A stretch of 64,000 bases of DNA from Bacteroidales bacterium. Lineage in GTDB: Bacteria > Bacteroidota > Bacteroidia > Bacteroidales > WCHB1-69. The notes beneath the pieces are model-generated. The model had not been told where the DNA came from, did no database searches, and saw nothing but the letters and a program-made list of their open reading frames with translations. Of the stretch, positions 18,583 to 27,930 are shown piece by piece. How positions within the stretch are numbered: position 1 is the stretch's first letter; each line of letters begins with the position of its first letter. The DNA lies in the NCBI GenBank assembly GCA_017394765.1, contig JAFPXF010000026.1, positions 97,160 through 161,159 of the forward strand, read 5' to 3'. Made by a program: the position numbers and the translations under genes.

Positions 18583-19107
18583 CTATAACGTGACGACTTC
18601 ATCCACGCGCCGGTCGTGCGGTTCCGTGGGAATGGACTCCAAAAATTGAAAATCAAAGCATATCCCGATGGTCTTCACCTCGGGATATTTTGCAAGAAAA
18701 CGGTCGTAATAGCCACGTCCGCGCCCTAAGCGATGCCCGTCGCGGTCGAAGGCCATGCCCGGCACTACAATGAGATCCAAAGATCCTACATACGGCTTGT
18801 TCTTTGGCTCAAGAATATGAAAATCACCTTCTTGCATTTCGCTTTCGTCGGTCGCCTCCACAGGAATGATGTCATCGCCTGCCACGGTTGGCAAAATGAT
18901 TCGTTTGCTTTTTTTCCAGGTGTCGATAAAGTCCATGGTTTGAACCTCGTCGGGCAACGAGGCATAGAGCATCACCCGTTCCGCCGCAACGAACGCGGGG
19001 TGTGCGGCCAACTTCATCATGATACGCTCCGATTGCGCCTTGAGTTCCTCCGGCGTGTGCTCTTTCTTTCGTCTCCGAATCTCCTGTCGTAAACTTTTCT
19101 TGTCCAT
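18583..19107 (-). CDS. 5-formyltetrahydrofolate cyclo-ligase family protein
   Basis: Converts 5-formyl-THF to 5,10-methenyl-THF using ATP. 174 residues, a normal size. The nucleotide-binding basic start KKSLRQEIRRRKKE and the signature GMAFDRDGHRLGRGRGYYDRF (in part: LGRGRGYYDRF) are present; the latter binds ATP phosphate and is diagnostic. A -7 box (19209-19216) implies a leader of about 100 bases. Confidence 0.92.
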   Translation of the reverse strand: MDKKSLRQEIRRRKKEHTPEELKAQSERIMMKLAAHPAFVAAERVMLYASLPDEVQTMDFIDTWKKSKRIILPTVAGDDIIPVEATDESEMQEGDFHILEPKNKPYVGSLDLIVVPGMAFDRDGHRLGRGRGYYDRFLAKYPEVKTIGICFDFQFLESIPTEPHDRRVDEVVTL

Positions 19108-19208
19108 TACGGCATTTATTTAGGGCTAAAATGTCACTTCTTATTATTCAAAACAGGGAAAAAAGAATGCTTTAGTTGAAAAGCAAAAGTTTTTCATCTT
19201 TCACTGCG

Positions 19209-19292
19209 CAAAAGTACACAAAAAATGCTAAAAATTAAAATGTGGAAACCTTTTTTCGACAGACAGAACCAACTGTTTTTTTGCTATCTTTG
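19209..19292. promoter_or_regulatory. Divergent promoters of the cyclo-ligase and the C25 protease
   Basis: Minus strand TACTTTTG (19209-19216) faces the cyclo-ligase gene. Plus strand TATCTTTG (19285-19292) lies 26 bases before the protease ATG. Both fit TAnnTTTG. Confidence 0.45.
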
Positions 19293-19318
19293 CGCGCTTT
19301 TTTACAAAACACTTTTTT

Positions 19319-22300
19319 ATGAAAAATTCCTTTAAGAAAATAATTCTTTTATTCTTCGTTTTCCTCGTTTTTACTATGATGACAGGTCAGGCGCAAGGCA
19401 TTCGTTTCACCTTGTTGGAATCGACCTCTGACGGTGCTGTGGTGCGCGTGGAGTATCCGGACTACAAATCCACGCCTGTGGATGTGAATGGCGTCACAAT
19501 GCAGAAGTTGTCCATGCCGCAGGCCTACCCTGTGCTGGAGACCGGGGCGCCGGAATTGCTGCAGACCGCCGTTTCGCTCATTGTGCCCGACGGCAGCAAC
19601 CCCACGGTGGAGGTTCTGGAGTCCGACTATACTTTAGTGCGTAATTTTGAACTGGTCCCGTCCAAAGGCCGCATCTATCGTAATGTGGACCCCGCCACCG
19701 TGAGTTATGTGAAGGGTGCCTCCTATTTCGAGAATAGATTTCTGAACGACAATACAGTCCATGTGGGCGAGACCTACCGTCTGCGCGACTATAGCGGCGT
19801 GGCCCTGCATCTCTACCCCTTCGCCTACAATCCTGTCACCAAACAACTGAAAGCCTATAGCAGCATGACCGTGCGCGTCCGCTTCAACAGCCGCACGGGC
19901 ATTCGCCGCCTTGACCGCGTGGCCAAGGGTTTCAACGACATTTATGCCAACCACTTCCTGAACTACAGCGCCGCCAAGTCCACCCCTTTGGAAGAGTACG
20001 GCGACATGCTCATTCTCGCCCCCGATAACTTCTGTGAGGCCATGGAACCGTACGCCGCATGGAAAATTCGTAACGGCTATGCCGCTGAAATCGTACCTCT
20101 CTCTGTGGCTGGCAGCACCAGCTCTGCCATCAAGAACTACATCCTGAACTACTACAACAGTCACAACCTCGCCTATGTGGTTATGGTGGGCGATAACCAG
20201 CAGTTCCCTACCATCAGTGCGGGTGGCAACATCAGCGACAACTACTACGGCGAACTCGTGGGCGGTGACCGCTACCCCGATGTCATCATCGGCAAGATCT
20301 CCGCTGAAAACATTACCCAAGTGAGCACTCAGGTCAACAAGTTCATCCAATACGAAAGAGAGCCGCAAGAAAACACCCATTTTCCCGTGTTCATGGGCAT
20401 TGCCTCTGACCAAGGACCGGGTGACAACAACGAATATGACTACGACCATATCCGCAATATCGACAATATCTTGATGAACTACACCTATACCTCCGGTTAC
20501 GAGATGTTCGAAGGAAGCCAAGGTGGACTCGACGCTTCTGGCAACCCTTCCGCCGCGATGGTGGCACAAGCCCTGAACAGCGGTGTGGGTATCATCAATT
20601 ATTGCGGCCACGGCTCCGAAACCTCATGGGTATCCTCCAACTTCAGCGTCAGCAATGTCAATAGCCTGACCAACTATCACAAGCTGCCGTTCATCATCTC
20701 CGTGGCCTGTGTGAATGGCGCCTACAACGGTCGTACCTGCTTTGCGGAGGCATGGCTGCGTGCCGAGAAGAACGGGCAGCCCACCGGCGCTGTGGGTGCG
20801 TTGATGTCCACCATCAATCAGCCTTGGGATTCGCCGATGTGCGCCCAAGACCGCATGATAGAACTGCTTACCGGAGCCCAAAACGCGGTACAACGCCACA
20901 CCTTCGGCAGTATCACTTTCAATGGCCTCATCCACATGCTGGATGTCTATAATGACTATGAGGTTTCACGCACATGGATTCTCTTCGGGGACCCCGCCCT
21001 GCAAGTGCGCACTGCCGTGCCCCAGGACCTCATTGTTGATCACCCTGTCTCTTTGCCCCTCGGCATCACAGAGGTGACGTTCACATCCGCCGTTTCCGGC
21101 ACACGAGTCATCCTCACTTGTCATGACCAGATTATCGCACAAGGCAACATCGCAGGCAGCACACTCAATTTGGAAATTCCGACCTCCTTGACTGTCGGAG
21201 ATACTGTTCAGGTGTTGGGCACTGCCTTCAACTGCATGACCTACGAGGGCAGTTTCCAAATTGTTCCCAACGATGGACCTTTCCTGATATGCCAGAACTT
21301 TGTTGTCAACGATGACAAAAACCACGACGGGTTGGCCGACTACGGTGAGACCGTGACACTTGATGCCGTCATAAAGAATATTGGCTCCCAGACCGCCAAC
21401 AACGGCACGATGCAGATATCTTCCGATGACCCCTACCTCACGATTCTTACCAATAACTTGAACATCCCCACCATGACGGCGGAGTCCATGCAGACTTTCA
21501 ACGGTGCATTCCAACTCAGGGTGTCAGATGACGCTCCGGCTTTCCATGACGCCAATATCCGAATATCCATCACAGTCAATGGGGAAGCCCACATGTTCAA
21601 CCGCACCTTGAAATTGCATGCGCCAATGTTCAAGACGGGTGATGTCGTTGTGGACGATGCCCAAACCGGCAATGGCGATAGTCGCCTCGACCTCGGTGAA
21701 ACAGCCCGCCTTAGAATTCCCATTGTCAATGTTGGCAACGGAAAATCCCATCTGGGCAACATCACTGCCACAAGTCCAGATGGTAACCTAATCATCAATC
21801 GTGGTGTTTACGACCTGCCTGGAACGGTGGTCAATGGCAGCCAAATGTTGGTGATTGATGTGAAATCCAATTCAGAGCAACCCTCTTCTGCCACCTTGCG
21901 TCTTACGGTGTTGACCAGCGACGGTTTCCGTCAAGTTTTGGAAGTTCCCGTGAAAATCGGTTCCGTCATCGAAGATTTCGAGACGGGCGACTTCACGGCT
22001 TTCAGCTGGTCGAACAACAGCTCGCATCCGTGGATCATCACCACGCAGTCCCCATACGAGGGTTCTTACGCTGCCCGCTCTGCCCAAATCGGGAATAGCG
22101 CCAGCAGTACCTTGTCTGTCACCCGCACGCATGAAAGTGCCGATACCCTCTCTTTCTACTTCAGAGTCTCCTCCGAGCAAGATTACGACTTCTTGAAATT
22201 CTCCATTGACAACCAGGTCAAGGAGAGTTGGAGCGGGGAGATTGGCTGGACTCGGTACAGCATTGTCGTGCCTGCTGGCTCCCACACCTACAAGTGGCAG

Positions 22301-22657
22301 TATGTGAAAGACCAATATGTAAATTCCGGCAGCGACATGGCCGCTATCGATGCTATCAACTTCCCCTGCCTCGGCAAGACCTCCACGAGTGTCGAGGAGC
22401 ATGTCGCGACCGATATTGCAGTTGTCCCCAACCCCACCACGGGTTTTGTGACGTTGCAGCTGCCCGCCGACCTCGTTGAATCCAATCTCCAGTGCCAAAT
22501 CTTCGATCTGACGGGACGGCTTCTGATGCAACAGGAGATTCACACCGACAGATCCACCGTCTCCTTGGAGGGTCTGACCGCCGGCATGTATCTCTTGAAA
22601 ATTTTGGATACATACAATAAAAACGTTTTAGAGACGATTAAGGTTATCAAAAAATAG
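19319..22657 (+). CDS. Gingipain-like C25 cysteine protease with type IX sorting domain
   Basis: 1112 residues. Signal peptide (about 1-25), then a C25 propeptide-like region to about residue 215, then the catalytic domain. The His-Cys dyad is His431 (NYCGHGSE) and Cys464 (SVACVNG), 33 residues apart as in gingipain R. Two or more beta-sandwich modules follow (VNDDKNHDGLADYGETVTL; DGDSRLDLGET-like) and a CUB/MAM-like region. The C-terminal about 80 residues (VVPNPTTGFVTLQL ... GLTAGMYLLKI ... IKVIKK) are a type A T9SS sorting domain, so the product is exported and probably anchored at the surface. surE follows after 3 bases, perhaps only by read-through. Confidence 0.9.
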   Translation: MKNSFKKIILLFFVFLVFTMMTGQAQGIRFTLLESTSDGAVVRVEYPDYKSTPVDVNGVTMQKLSMPQAYPVLETGAPELLQTAVSLIVPDGSNPTVEVLESDYTLVRNFELVPSKGRIYRNVDPATVSYVKGASYFENRFLNDNTVHVGETYRLRDYSGVALHLYPFAYNPVTKQLKAYSSMTVRVRFNSRTGIRRLDRVAKGFNDIYANHFLNYSAAKSTPLEEYGDMLILAPDNFCEAMEPYAAWKIRNGYAAEIVPLSVAGSTSSAIKNYILNYYNSHNLAYVVMVGDNQQFPTISAGGNISDNYYGELVGGDRYPDVIIGKISAENITQVSTQVNKFIQYEREPQENTHFPVFMGIASDQGPGDNNEYDYDHIRNIDNILMNYTYTSGYEMFEGSQGGLDASGNPSAAMVAQALNSGVGIINYCGHGSETSWVSSNFSVSNVNSLTNYHKLPFIISVACVNGAYNGRTCFAEAWLRAEKNGQPTGAVGALMSTINQPWDSPMCAQDRMIELLTGAQNAVQRHTFGSITFNGLIHMLDVYNDYEVSRTWILFGDPALQVRTAVPQDLIVDHPVSLPLGITEVTFTSAVSGTRVILTCHDQIIAQGNIAGSTLNLEIPTSLTVGDTVQVLGTAFNCMTYEGSFQIVPNDGPFLICQNFVVNDDKNHDGLADYGETVTLDAVIKNIGSQTANNGTMQISSDDPYLTILTNNLNIPTMTAESMQTFNGAFQLRVSDDAPAFHDANIRISITVNGEAHMFNRTLKLHAPMFKTGDVVVDDAQTGNGDSRLDLGETARLRIPIVNVGNGKSHLGNITATSPDGNLIINRGVYDLPGTVVNGSQMLVIDVKSNSEQPSSATLRLTVLTSDGFRQVLEVPVKIGSVIEDFETGDFTAFSWSNNSSHPWIITTQSPYEGSYAARSAQIGNSASSTLSVTRTHESADTLSFYFRVSSEQDYDFLKFSIDNQVKESWSGEIGWTRYSIVVPAGSHTYKWQYVKDQYVNSGSDMAAIDAINFPCLGKTSTSVEEHVATDIAVVPNPTTGFVTLQLPADLVESNLQCQIFDLTGRLLMQQEIHTDRSTVSLEGLTAGMYLLKILDTYNKNVLETIKVIKK

Positions 22658-22660
22658 AAA

Positions 22661-23446
22661 ATGACAGATAAGAGACCTCTGATATTGGTGGTAAACGATG
22701 ATGGCTATGAGGCGAAAGGTCTTGATGCCATGGTGGAGATTGCCTCTTCTTTCGGCGAGACATACGTGGTGGCTCCAGACCGCGCCCAGTCGGGCAAGGC
22801 GCATGCCATCACAATGAACGAACCTCTGCGGCTCAACCTTTACAAGACTGTGAATGGTGTTCAGTATTGGCGCACCAACGGAACCCCCACCGATTGTATG
22901 AAACTTGGACAAAAGGTGTTGCTGAAGGACCGCCAGGTGGACCTTGTGCTCTCGGGCATCAACCACGGTTCCAACTCATCCGTCAGTCTCATCTATTCCG
23001 GCACCATGGCCGCGGCCGTGGAAGCATGCTTCGACAACATCCCCGCCGTGGGCCTCTCCCTGCTCGACTATTCGCCGGCCGCCGACTTTACCGCCGCCGT
23101 GCATTATGGCAAGCTGATTGTCGGTCAGGTGCTCGAAAAGGGCATCCCTCCATATACCTGCCTGAATGTCAACTTCCCCAAGGCCTCCATTGAGGAGATT
23201 AAGGGCATTAAAATTACGCGGCAGACCAAGGGCTATTGGCACGAGGAACTGGAGCCACGCACCGACCCATACGGCGGCACCTACTACTGGCTCGCCGGTT
23301 ATTTGGTGAATACCGACGAGGGCGAGGATACCTGCGAGTGGGCCTTGCGACACAACTATATTTCCGTGCAGCCCGTTCATCCCGACATGACGGCTTACCA
23401 TGCTATGAATGATATTAAATATTTAGAAGATGAATTTGAAAGATAA
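22661..23446 (+). CDS. surE: 5'/3'-nucleotidase SurE
   Basis: Metal-dependent nucleoside monophosphatase of stationary-phase survival. 261 residues. The metal site is in VVNDDGY (Asp13, Asp14) and the second signature is LSGINHGSNSS, followed by YSGTMAAA. It lies 3 bases after the C25 protease and overlaps the next gene by 17 bases. Confidence 0.95.
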   Translation: MTDKRPLILVVNDDGYEAKGLDAMVEIASSFGETYVVAPDRAQSGKAHAITMNEPLRLNLYKTVNGVQYWRTNGTPTDCMKLGQKVLLKDRQVDLVLSGINHGSNSSVSLIYSGTMAAAVEACFDNIPAVGLSLLDYSPAADFTAAVHYGKLIVGQVLEKGIPPYTCLNVNFPKASIEEIKGIKITRQTKGYWHEELEPRTDPYGGTYYWLAGYLVNTDEGEDTCEWALRHNYISVQPVHPDMTAYHAMNDIKYLEDEFER

Positions 23447-23747
23447 ATTACGCAGCGACTCTTTTGGCTTGGGTGTCTTTCTCGGCCTTGTAATTCCCAT
23501 CGTGTTGTTTGCCATCATGTTTGGCGTGCTCTTGATAATGGTACACATGCGTCCCGACATGCTGTTGCGCAGCCCCGACCTCTACAAGAACGTGGTGCCC
23601 AAACTCATCCTCATCGCCATGTTGCCCTCCATCTTCATAATGCGGCACTATTTGCTGAACCTGAAATACGACAAGACAGGGCGCGGCATTCTCACCGCCA
23701 CGCTTATCCTTGCTGTGGCGTTTGTGGTGACGCAGTTTGCGTTGTAA
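23430..23747 (+). CDS. Small membrane protein of unknown function
   Basis: 105 residues with three hydrophobic segments (about 12-38, 53-70, 83-103) separated by short basic loops. No family is recognised. Its start is inside the end of surE (17-base overlap), which indicates translational coupling and supports it as real. A 16-bp hairpin repeat follows. Confidence 0.6.
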   Translation: MNLKDKLRSDSFGLGVFLGLVIPIVLFAIMFGVLLIMVHMRPDMLLRSPDLYKNVVPKLILIAMLPSIFIMRHYLLNLKYDKTGRGILTATLILAVAFVVTQFAL

Positions 23748-23773
23748 CACCACGTTTGGGGAATGTAAAAAAC

Positions 23774-23808
23774 AACGTAGGGACGCCACACCGTGGCGTC
23801 CCTACGTT
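23774..23808. repeat. Hairpin repeat, GTAGGGACG family, copy 1
   Basis: Perfect 16-bp stem (AACGTAGGGACGCCAC with its complement) and a 3-base loop between the convergent ends of the membrane protein gene and dnaJ. It could serve as a bidirectional terminator. Related palindromes lie at 25828, 57856, 59547 and 61842. Confidence 0.8.
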
Positions 23809-23831
23809 ATGTTATTGTATTATGGGGTTGG

Positions 23832-24998
23832 TTATCTGTTGAAAAACTGTCTTACCCGATTGAAGACACTGCGGTCGTTTTTGCCCGGCTTGGGCGTGAA
23901 ATTCTCGTGGGAACTCAATTTTTCCATAATTTCCTTCTCCTCCTTGGTAAGTGCCTTCGGCGTCCAGACGTTGACGTTGACGATGAGGTCGCCGATGTTG
24001 CGCGATTGGAGCTGAGGCAGGCCTTTGCCCTGAAGGCGCAGAATCTGCCCGCTCTGGGTACCTGCCGCGATTTTGATCTTGGCTTTGCCGCCGAGGGTCG
24101 GGATTTCGACCGAGGTGCCGAGGGCTGCCTGCGGAAAGCTGATGTAGTAGTTGAGGTACAAGTTGTTGCCATCTCGCTCGAAGATGTCGTGATCGGCCAC
24201 CTCGATAACGACGAAAAGGTCGCCGTTGACACCGCCGTTCTGGGCGGCGTGGCCTTTTCCGCGCATGGTGAGCTGCATGTCGTTGTCAACACCCGCAGGG
24301 ATGGAGATGGTAATCACCTCCTCACCTTGCACGATGCCGTTGCCGTGACAGGTGGGACAGGGATCCTTGATGATTTCGCCGCTTCCGCCACAGCGGGAAC
24401 AGACGCTTACCTGCTGCATGATGCCGAACATGCTGCGCTGTTGGCGCACCTCTTGGCCGGAGCCGTGGCATGTGGGACAGGTCTCCTTGCTGTGCTCGTC
24501 TTTGGCACCCGTGCCATGACAATGCTCGCAAGGCACATATTTGTTGATTTTGACTTTCTTCTCGGTGCCGGCAGCCACCTCTTCCAAGGTGAGCTTCACC
24601 TTGATGCGGATGTTGCCGCCTCGGCGCACGGCCCGCTGGCCACCGCCCATGCCACCCCCGCCGAAAAGGTCGCCGAAGTTGAAGCCGAAGCCGCCACTCC
24701 CGCCGAACACGTCGGAAAAATGGCTGATGATATCGTTGATGTTGAATCCGGAAAAATCGGATGCGCTGCCGCCCATGCCGGCATGGCCGAACTGGTCGTA
24801 ACGCGACTTTTTGTCAGGATTGCTCAACACGTCGTAGGCCTCCGCAGCCTCTTTGAACTTCTCCTCAGCCTCCTTGTCGCCCGGATTCCGGTCAGGATGG
24901 TATTGCATGGCCTTCTTGCGATAGGCCTTCTTTATCTCGTCTGCCGAGGCGCTCTTGTCCACACCCAGCACTTCGTAATAGTCTCTCTTTTCTGCCAT
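23832..24998 (-). CDS. dnaJ: Chaperone protein DnaJ
   Basis: Hsp40 co-chaperone of DnaK. 388 residues: J domain with HPD in YHPDRNPG, Gly/Phe-rich region, zinc-finger domain with four CxxCxGxG-type repeats ([32 protein letters not shown]), and C-terminal substrate-binding domains. 30 bases after grpE on the same strand. Confidence 0.96.
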   Translation of the reverse strand: MAEKRDYYEVLGVDKSASADEIKKAYRKKAMQYHPDRNPGDKEAEEKFKEAAEAYDVLSNPDKKSRYDQFGHAGMGGSASDFSGFNINDIISHFSDVFGGSGGFGFNFGDLFGGGGMGGGQRAVRRGGNIRIKVKLTLEEVAAGTEKKVKINKYVPCEHCHGTGAKDEHSKETCPTCHGSGQEVRQQRSMFGIMQQVSVCSRCGGSGEIIKDPCPTCHGNGIVQGEEVITISIPAGVDNDMQLTMRGKGHAAQNGGVNGDLFVVIEVADHDIFERDGNNLYLNYYISFPQAALGTSVEIPTLGGKAKIKIAAGTQSGQILRLQGKGLPQLQSRNIGDLIVNVNVWTPKALTKEEKEIMEKLSSHENFTPKPGKNDRSVFNRVRQFFNR

Positions 24999-25028
24999 AA
25001 TCTCGCGATTTTGAAAGGATGTGAACGA

Positions 25029-25670
25029 TTATTGGCCGACCACCACCTTGGCGTAGCGTATCACCTTGTCCTTTAACTTGTAACCCTTCTCGGTGACATC
25101 GATGACCTTGCCCTTTTCTTCCTCTTTGTCGGTAGGGAAGTGGGTTACGGCCTCGTGGAAGTCGGTGTCAAAAACCTCGCCGACAGCCTTGATCTCTTCT
25201 ACGTCAAAACGTTTGAGAAGCTGCGACAACTTGTTGTATATCAATGTAAAACCATCTTTTATGGCTTGAATGTCTTCCACCTTCTCATTGGCGGCAATGG
25301 CCCGCTCAAAGTCGTCAAGAACAGGCAGCAGGCTTACAATGACCTTTTCGGAGGCCGTGGAAAGGAGGTCGAGTTTTTCCTTGTTGACACGCTTTTTGTA
25401 ATTGTCGAATTCAGAGAAGAGGCGCAGAAAACGGTCGTTCAACTCCGCCTTCTCTATCTTGGCCTCCTCCAACTGTTTTTCCAACTCCTCGATGCGCGTT
25501 TTCTCCTTGTGATTTTTCCTTGAAAAAATACTTTTCTTGGCATTGTTGTCCACGTTGACGGATTCGGTGGCGACATCTGCCATATTGTCAGTTTCCGGAG
25601 TCTCCTCGGTTGTGGGCGCTTGCGGCTCCTGATTCTCAATGTTCGGGTCAATATCCTTTTCGTTTTCCAT
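25029..25670 (-). CDS. grpE: Nucleotide exchange factor GrpE
   Basis: Releases ADP from DnaK. 213 residues: acidic, disordered N-terminus (about 1-60), a long coiled-coil helix (IEELEKQLEEAKIEKAELND) and the GrpE core with LLPVLDDFERAI and the C-terminal beta wing (VIDVTEKGYKLKDKVIRYA in part). First gene of the grpE-dnaJ unit. Confidence 0.94.
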   Translation of the reverse strand: MENEKDIDPNIENQEPQAPTTEETPETDNMADVATESVNVDNNAKKSIFSRKNHKEKTRIEELEKQLEEAKIEKAELNDRFLRLFSEFDNYKKRVNKEKLDLLSTASEKVIVSLLPVLDDFERAIAANEKVEDIQAIKDGFTLIYNKLSQLLKRFDVEEIKAVGEVFDTDFHEAVTHFPTDKEEEKGKVIDVTEKGYKLKDKVIRYAKVVVGQ

Positions 25671-25827
25671 AATATGTTTATTTTTAATTATTTACAATCC
25701 ACAATACATTTGCGGGTGTACAGGCAAGCACACTCGCGTGGAGATAGAAGCAAATAATTTGCCAAACTTTAGAACTTTCTCTTTTTTTATTTGGGCGTGC
25801 CGGCGCGGCGGCGGGAAACCACGCATG

Positions 25828-25862
25828 GTTGTAGAGACGCAATATTATTACGTCTCTACAAC
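25828..25862. repeat. Hairpin repeat, GTAGAGACG family, copy 2
   Basis: Arms GTTGTAGAGACG (25828-25839) and its exact complement (25851-25862) with an 11-base AT-rich loop. Lies in the gap upstream of grpE. Confidence 0.75.
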
Positions 25863-25937
25863 AAACGCGCATGCCATCAAATGCCGCCGCGCCGTCGGGC
25901 TTTACACTGCAATAATTTTGGTTTAAAACCCACCCCA

Positions 25938-26180
25938 TTCCGTGAGACGCGAAGCGTCAAGCGGAACCTCCGTCTCGCCAGGGAACGCATTCCCACCAAA
26001 ATCATTTCCGTTACAATCCCTCACGCACGCTCGTCGAGCCTCACATCCGTTTCGCGGCGAGCAATGCACCCCCTCGTCTCAATCGTCTCCCGCACCGCGA
26101 TTGTCTCGCACACGCATCCCTCCGCTCGTTCCTCACGCTTTCCGAACAGCCCTTATGGTGCCGATTTTGTACTATTATGT
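25938..26180. other. Structured non-coding stretch upstream of grpE / downstream of ackA
   Basis: The 570-base gap between grpE and ackA has no credible gene. It carries a nested stem TTCCG[GACGC/GCGTC]CGGAA (25938-25966), a GGGAA/TTCCC stem (25981-25994), then about 150 bases of CG-rich, CTCG-rich sequence of lower complexity. Long open frames here have no protein-like composition. Origin unknown; a degenerate repeat or decayed element is possible. Confidence 0.4.
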
Positions 26181-26188
26181 ATATATCC

Positions 26189-26218
26189 AAAAAAGGCGGT
26201 ACCTGATGGCACCGCCTC
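26189..26218 (-). terminator. Rho-independent terminator of ackA
   Basis: On the minus strand GGCGGT, a 10-base loop, ACCGCC, then TTTTTT, starting 27 bases after the ackA stop. Confidence 0.8.
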
Positions 26219-26244
26219 ATTCCACAAATATATATGGTAAGGAG

Positions 26245-27444
26245 TTACTTGGTAAGGTTGTAAGTCTCCATGGCCATGACGAGCTCTTCGTTGGTGGTGA
26301 CGGAAACGAGTTTGACTTTGGATTCCGGAGTGGAGATGATGCCGTCTTCGCCGGCATATTTCTGGTTGGCTTCGAGGTCGAGCTTGGTGCCGAGGAATTC
26401 GAGACCTTGGCAGATGGCTTCGCGCTGGAACCAGGCGTTTTCGCCGATGCCGCCGGTGAAGAGGATGATATCGACTCCGCCCATGGCGGCAGCGTAGGCA
26501 CCGATATATTTCTTGACGCGGTAGGCAAACATGTTGAAGGCGTAGGTGGAACGCTCGTCGCCAGCATCGCGGCCCGCACGGATGTCACGCATGTCAACAC
26601 TCTTGCCGGAGATACCCAACAGGCCGCTCTTCTTGTTGATGAAGGTGTTGAGCTGTTTGGTGTCCATGTGCTCGGAGTCCATGATGTAGATGAGGGCGCC
26701 GGCATCGATATCGCCGCAACGGGTGCCCATCATAAGACCTTCCACTGGAGTGAACCCCATGGAGGTGTCAATGGATTTGCCGTTCTTGATGGCACAGATG
26801 GAAGCGCCGTTTCCGAGATGGCAACTCACAATCTTGGCCTCCTCGTAAGGAATGCCGACTATTTCGGCGGCCTTGGGCCCCACATATTTGTGGCTGGTGC
26901 CGTGGAAGCCGTAACGACGGATTTTCTTTTCGGTATAGCATTCGTAAGGGAGGGCGTACAGATAGGCCTCGGGCGGCATGGTTTGATGGAAAGAGGTGTC
27001 GAAGATACCCACATGCTTGACGTTGGGAAGAAGCTTCTTCATCACGTCGATGCCGAGCAGAGAGGCAGGATTGTGCAGGGGTGCCAACTCGCAGAGCTTG
27101 GCGATCTCCTCACGCTCCCGGTCACCAATGACCATGCTGCGGTCGAAGTACTCGCCGCCGTGCGCCACACGATGACCCACCGCGTTGATCTCGTCCAGCG
27201 TCTTGATGACACCGTGTGTCGGATCTGTCAATGCTTCGAGCACGAGCTTCACGCCAACCTCGTGATTGGCGATGGGGGTTTGTACATAATATTTGTCCTT
27301 GCCTACGGGCTTGTGGGTGAATTCACCCATCTCCAAACCGACACGTTCAACAAGGCCTTTGGCCAACAATTCCGGTTGCGGCTCCATTTCCAACAATTGG
27401 TACTTGATGGAGGAACTGCCGCAGTTTAAAACTAATACTTTCAT
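26245..27444 (-). CDS. ackA: Acetate kinase
   Basis: Acetyl-phosphate + ADP to acetate + ATP, the ATP-yielding step of acetate fermentation. 399 residues, full length. ASKHA signatures VLVLNCGSSSIKYQL at the N-terminus, FDTSFHQTMP with a substrate His, CHLGNGASICAI, and FTGGIGENA. Phosphotransacetylase is not adjacent, unlike many bacteria. It has its own promoter and terminator. Confidence 0.96.
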   Translation of the reverse strand: MKVLVLNCGSSSIKYQLLEMEPQPELLAKGLVERVGLEMGEFTHKPVGKDKYYVQTPIANHEVGVKLVLEALTDPTHGVIKTLDEINAVGHRVAHGGEYFDRSMVIGDREREEIAKLCELAPLHNPASLLGIDVMKKLLPNVKHVGIFDTSFHQTMPPEAYLYALPYECYTEKKIRRYGFHGTSHKYVGPKAAEIVGIPYEEAKIVSCHLGNGASICAIKNGKSIDTSMGFTPVEGLMMGTRCGDIDAGALIYIMDSEHMDTKQLNTFINKKSGLLGISGKSVDMRDIRAGRDAGDERSTYAFNMFAYRVKKYIGAYAAAMGGVDIILFTGGIGENAWFQREAICQGLEFLGTKLDLEANQKYAGEDGIISTPESKVKLVSVTTNEELVMAMETYNLTK

Positions 27445-27482
27445 ATTCAGAATAATTAAGTGTTTGTATCAGAAAAGTGGCG

Positions 27483-27490
27483 CAAAGATA
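27483..27490 (-). promoter_or_regulatory. -7 box of ackA
   Basis: TATCTTTG on the minus strand, 38 bases before ackA and immediately after the U-tract of the tRNA-Lys terminator. Confidence 0.5.
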
Positions 27491-27491
27491 C

Positions 27492-27525
27492 AAAAAAAAC
27501 GGCCCGCTTCGTTTGAAGCGAGCCG
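27492..27525 (-). terminator. Rho-independent terminator of tRNA-Lys
   Basis: Minus-strand stem CGGCTCGCTTC/GAAGCGGGCCG (11 pairs with one G-U) with loop AAAC and a run of T, 5 bases after the tRNA 3' end. Confidence 0.85.
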
Positions 27526-27530
27526 CTTTG

Positions 27531-27603
27531 TGTCTCAGCTGGGATTCGAACCCAGGACCCCATCCTTAAAAGGGATGTGCTCTACCTGCTGAGCTACTGG
27601 GAC
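27531..27603 (-). tRNA. tRNA-Lys (anticodon UUU)
   Basis: Full cloverleaf on the minus strand: acceptor GTCCCAG/CTGAGAC (one C-A mismatch at pair 4), D stem GCTC/GAGC, anticodon loop CTTTTAA with UUU, T arm CTGGG-TTCGAAT-CCCAG. CCA is not encoded. Confidence 0.93.
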
Positions 27604-27626
27604 AACCGTCTCTCTATAAGAGGCTG

Positions 27627-27634
27627 CAAAAGTA
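27627..27634 (-). promoter_or_regulatory. -7 box of tRNA-Lys
   Basis: TACTTTTG followed by C on the minus strand, 23 bases before the tRNA. It is preceded by AAAAAAGTG, also found before the tRNA-Gln box. Confidence 0.5.
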
Positions 27635-27680
27635 CACTTTTTTCCGATATGGCCCTGACATCAGATACCCTTTTTTTTTC

Positions 27681-27722
27681 TTATAATACAAAGTTTTGAT
27701 AATAAGGTATTTATAATACAAA
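27681..27722 (+). repeat. Spaced direct repeat TTATAATACAAA in an AT-rich gap
   Basis: The 12-base sequence occurs at 27681-27692 and 27711-27722, a 30-base period, within an AT-rich stretch (27635-27760) with no gene. It could be a regulator site or simple AT-rich drift. Confidence 0.4.
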
Positions 27723-27764
27723 TCATTTTTTTGGAAATGTATGCGCAGGATTCATCAATAATTG

Positions 27765-27772
27765 TATATTTG
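27765..27772 (+). promoter_or_regulatory. -7 box upstream of the small basic protein gene
   Basis: TATATTTG followed by C on the plus strand, 159 bases before the ATG at 27931, so a long leader is predicted. Confidence 0.4.
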
Positions 27773-27930
27773 CAGTGTAACGTGTTGTGAATAAGTGTGA
27801 TAAAAACAGATAACAAAAAACATCATAGGTTGACAGAAAAAAGGGGTGTCAGGTAGAAGATGTGTTGAAAAAAGCTGTTTTTCACAATTCTACACAACTT
27901 TTTTGCAAACGAGAAAAGTTCGATGAAAAG

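Noticed and set aside
23793..25076. 427-codon plus-strand frame across dnaJ
   Set aside because: Antisense shadow of dnaJ, whose zinc-finger and J-domain motifs are unambiguous.
25791..26240. 149-codon frame in the grpE-ackA gap
   Set aside because: Arg/Ser/His-rich low-complexity translation of structured DNA, no start context, runs through a terminator hairpin.
25942..27429. 495-codon plus-strand frame antisense to ackA
   Set aside because: Shadow of ackA extended into the structured gap; His/Val-rich composition is that of reversed codons.
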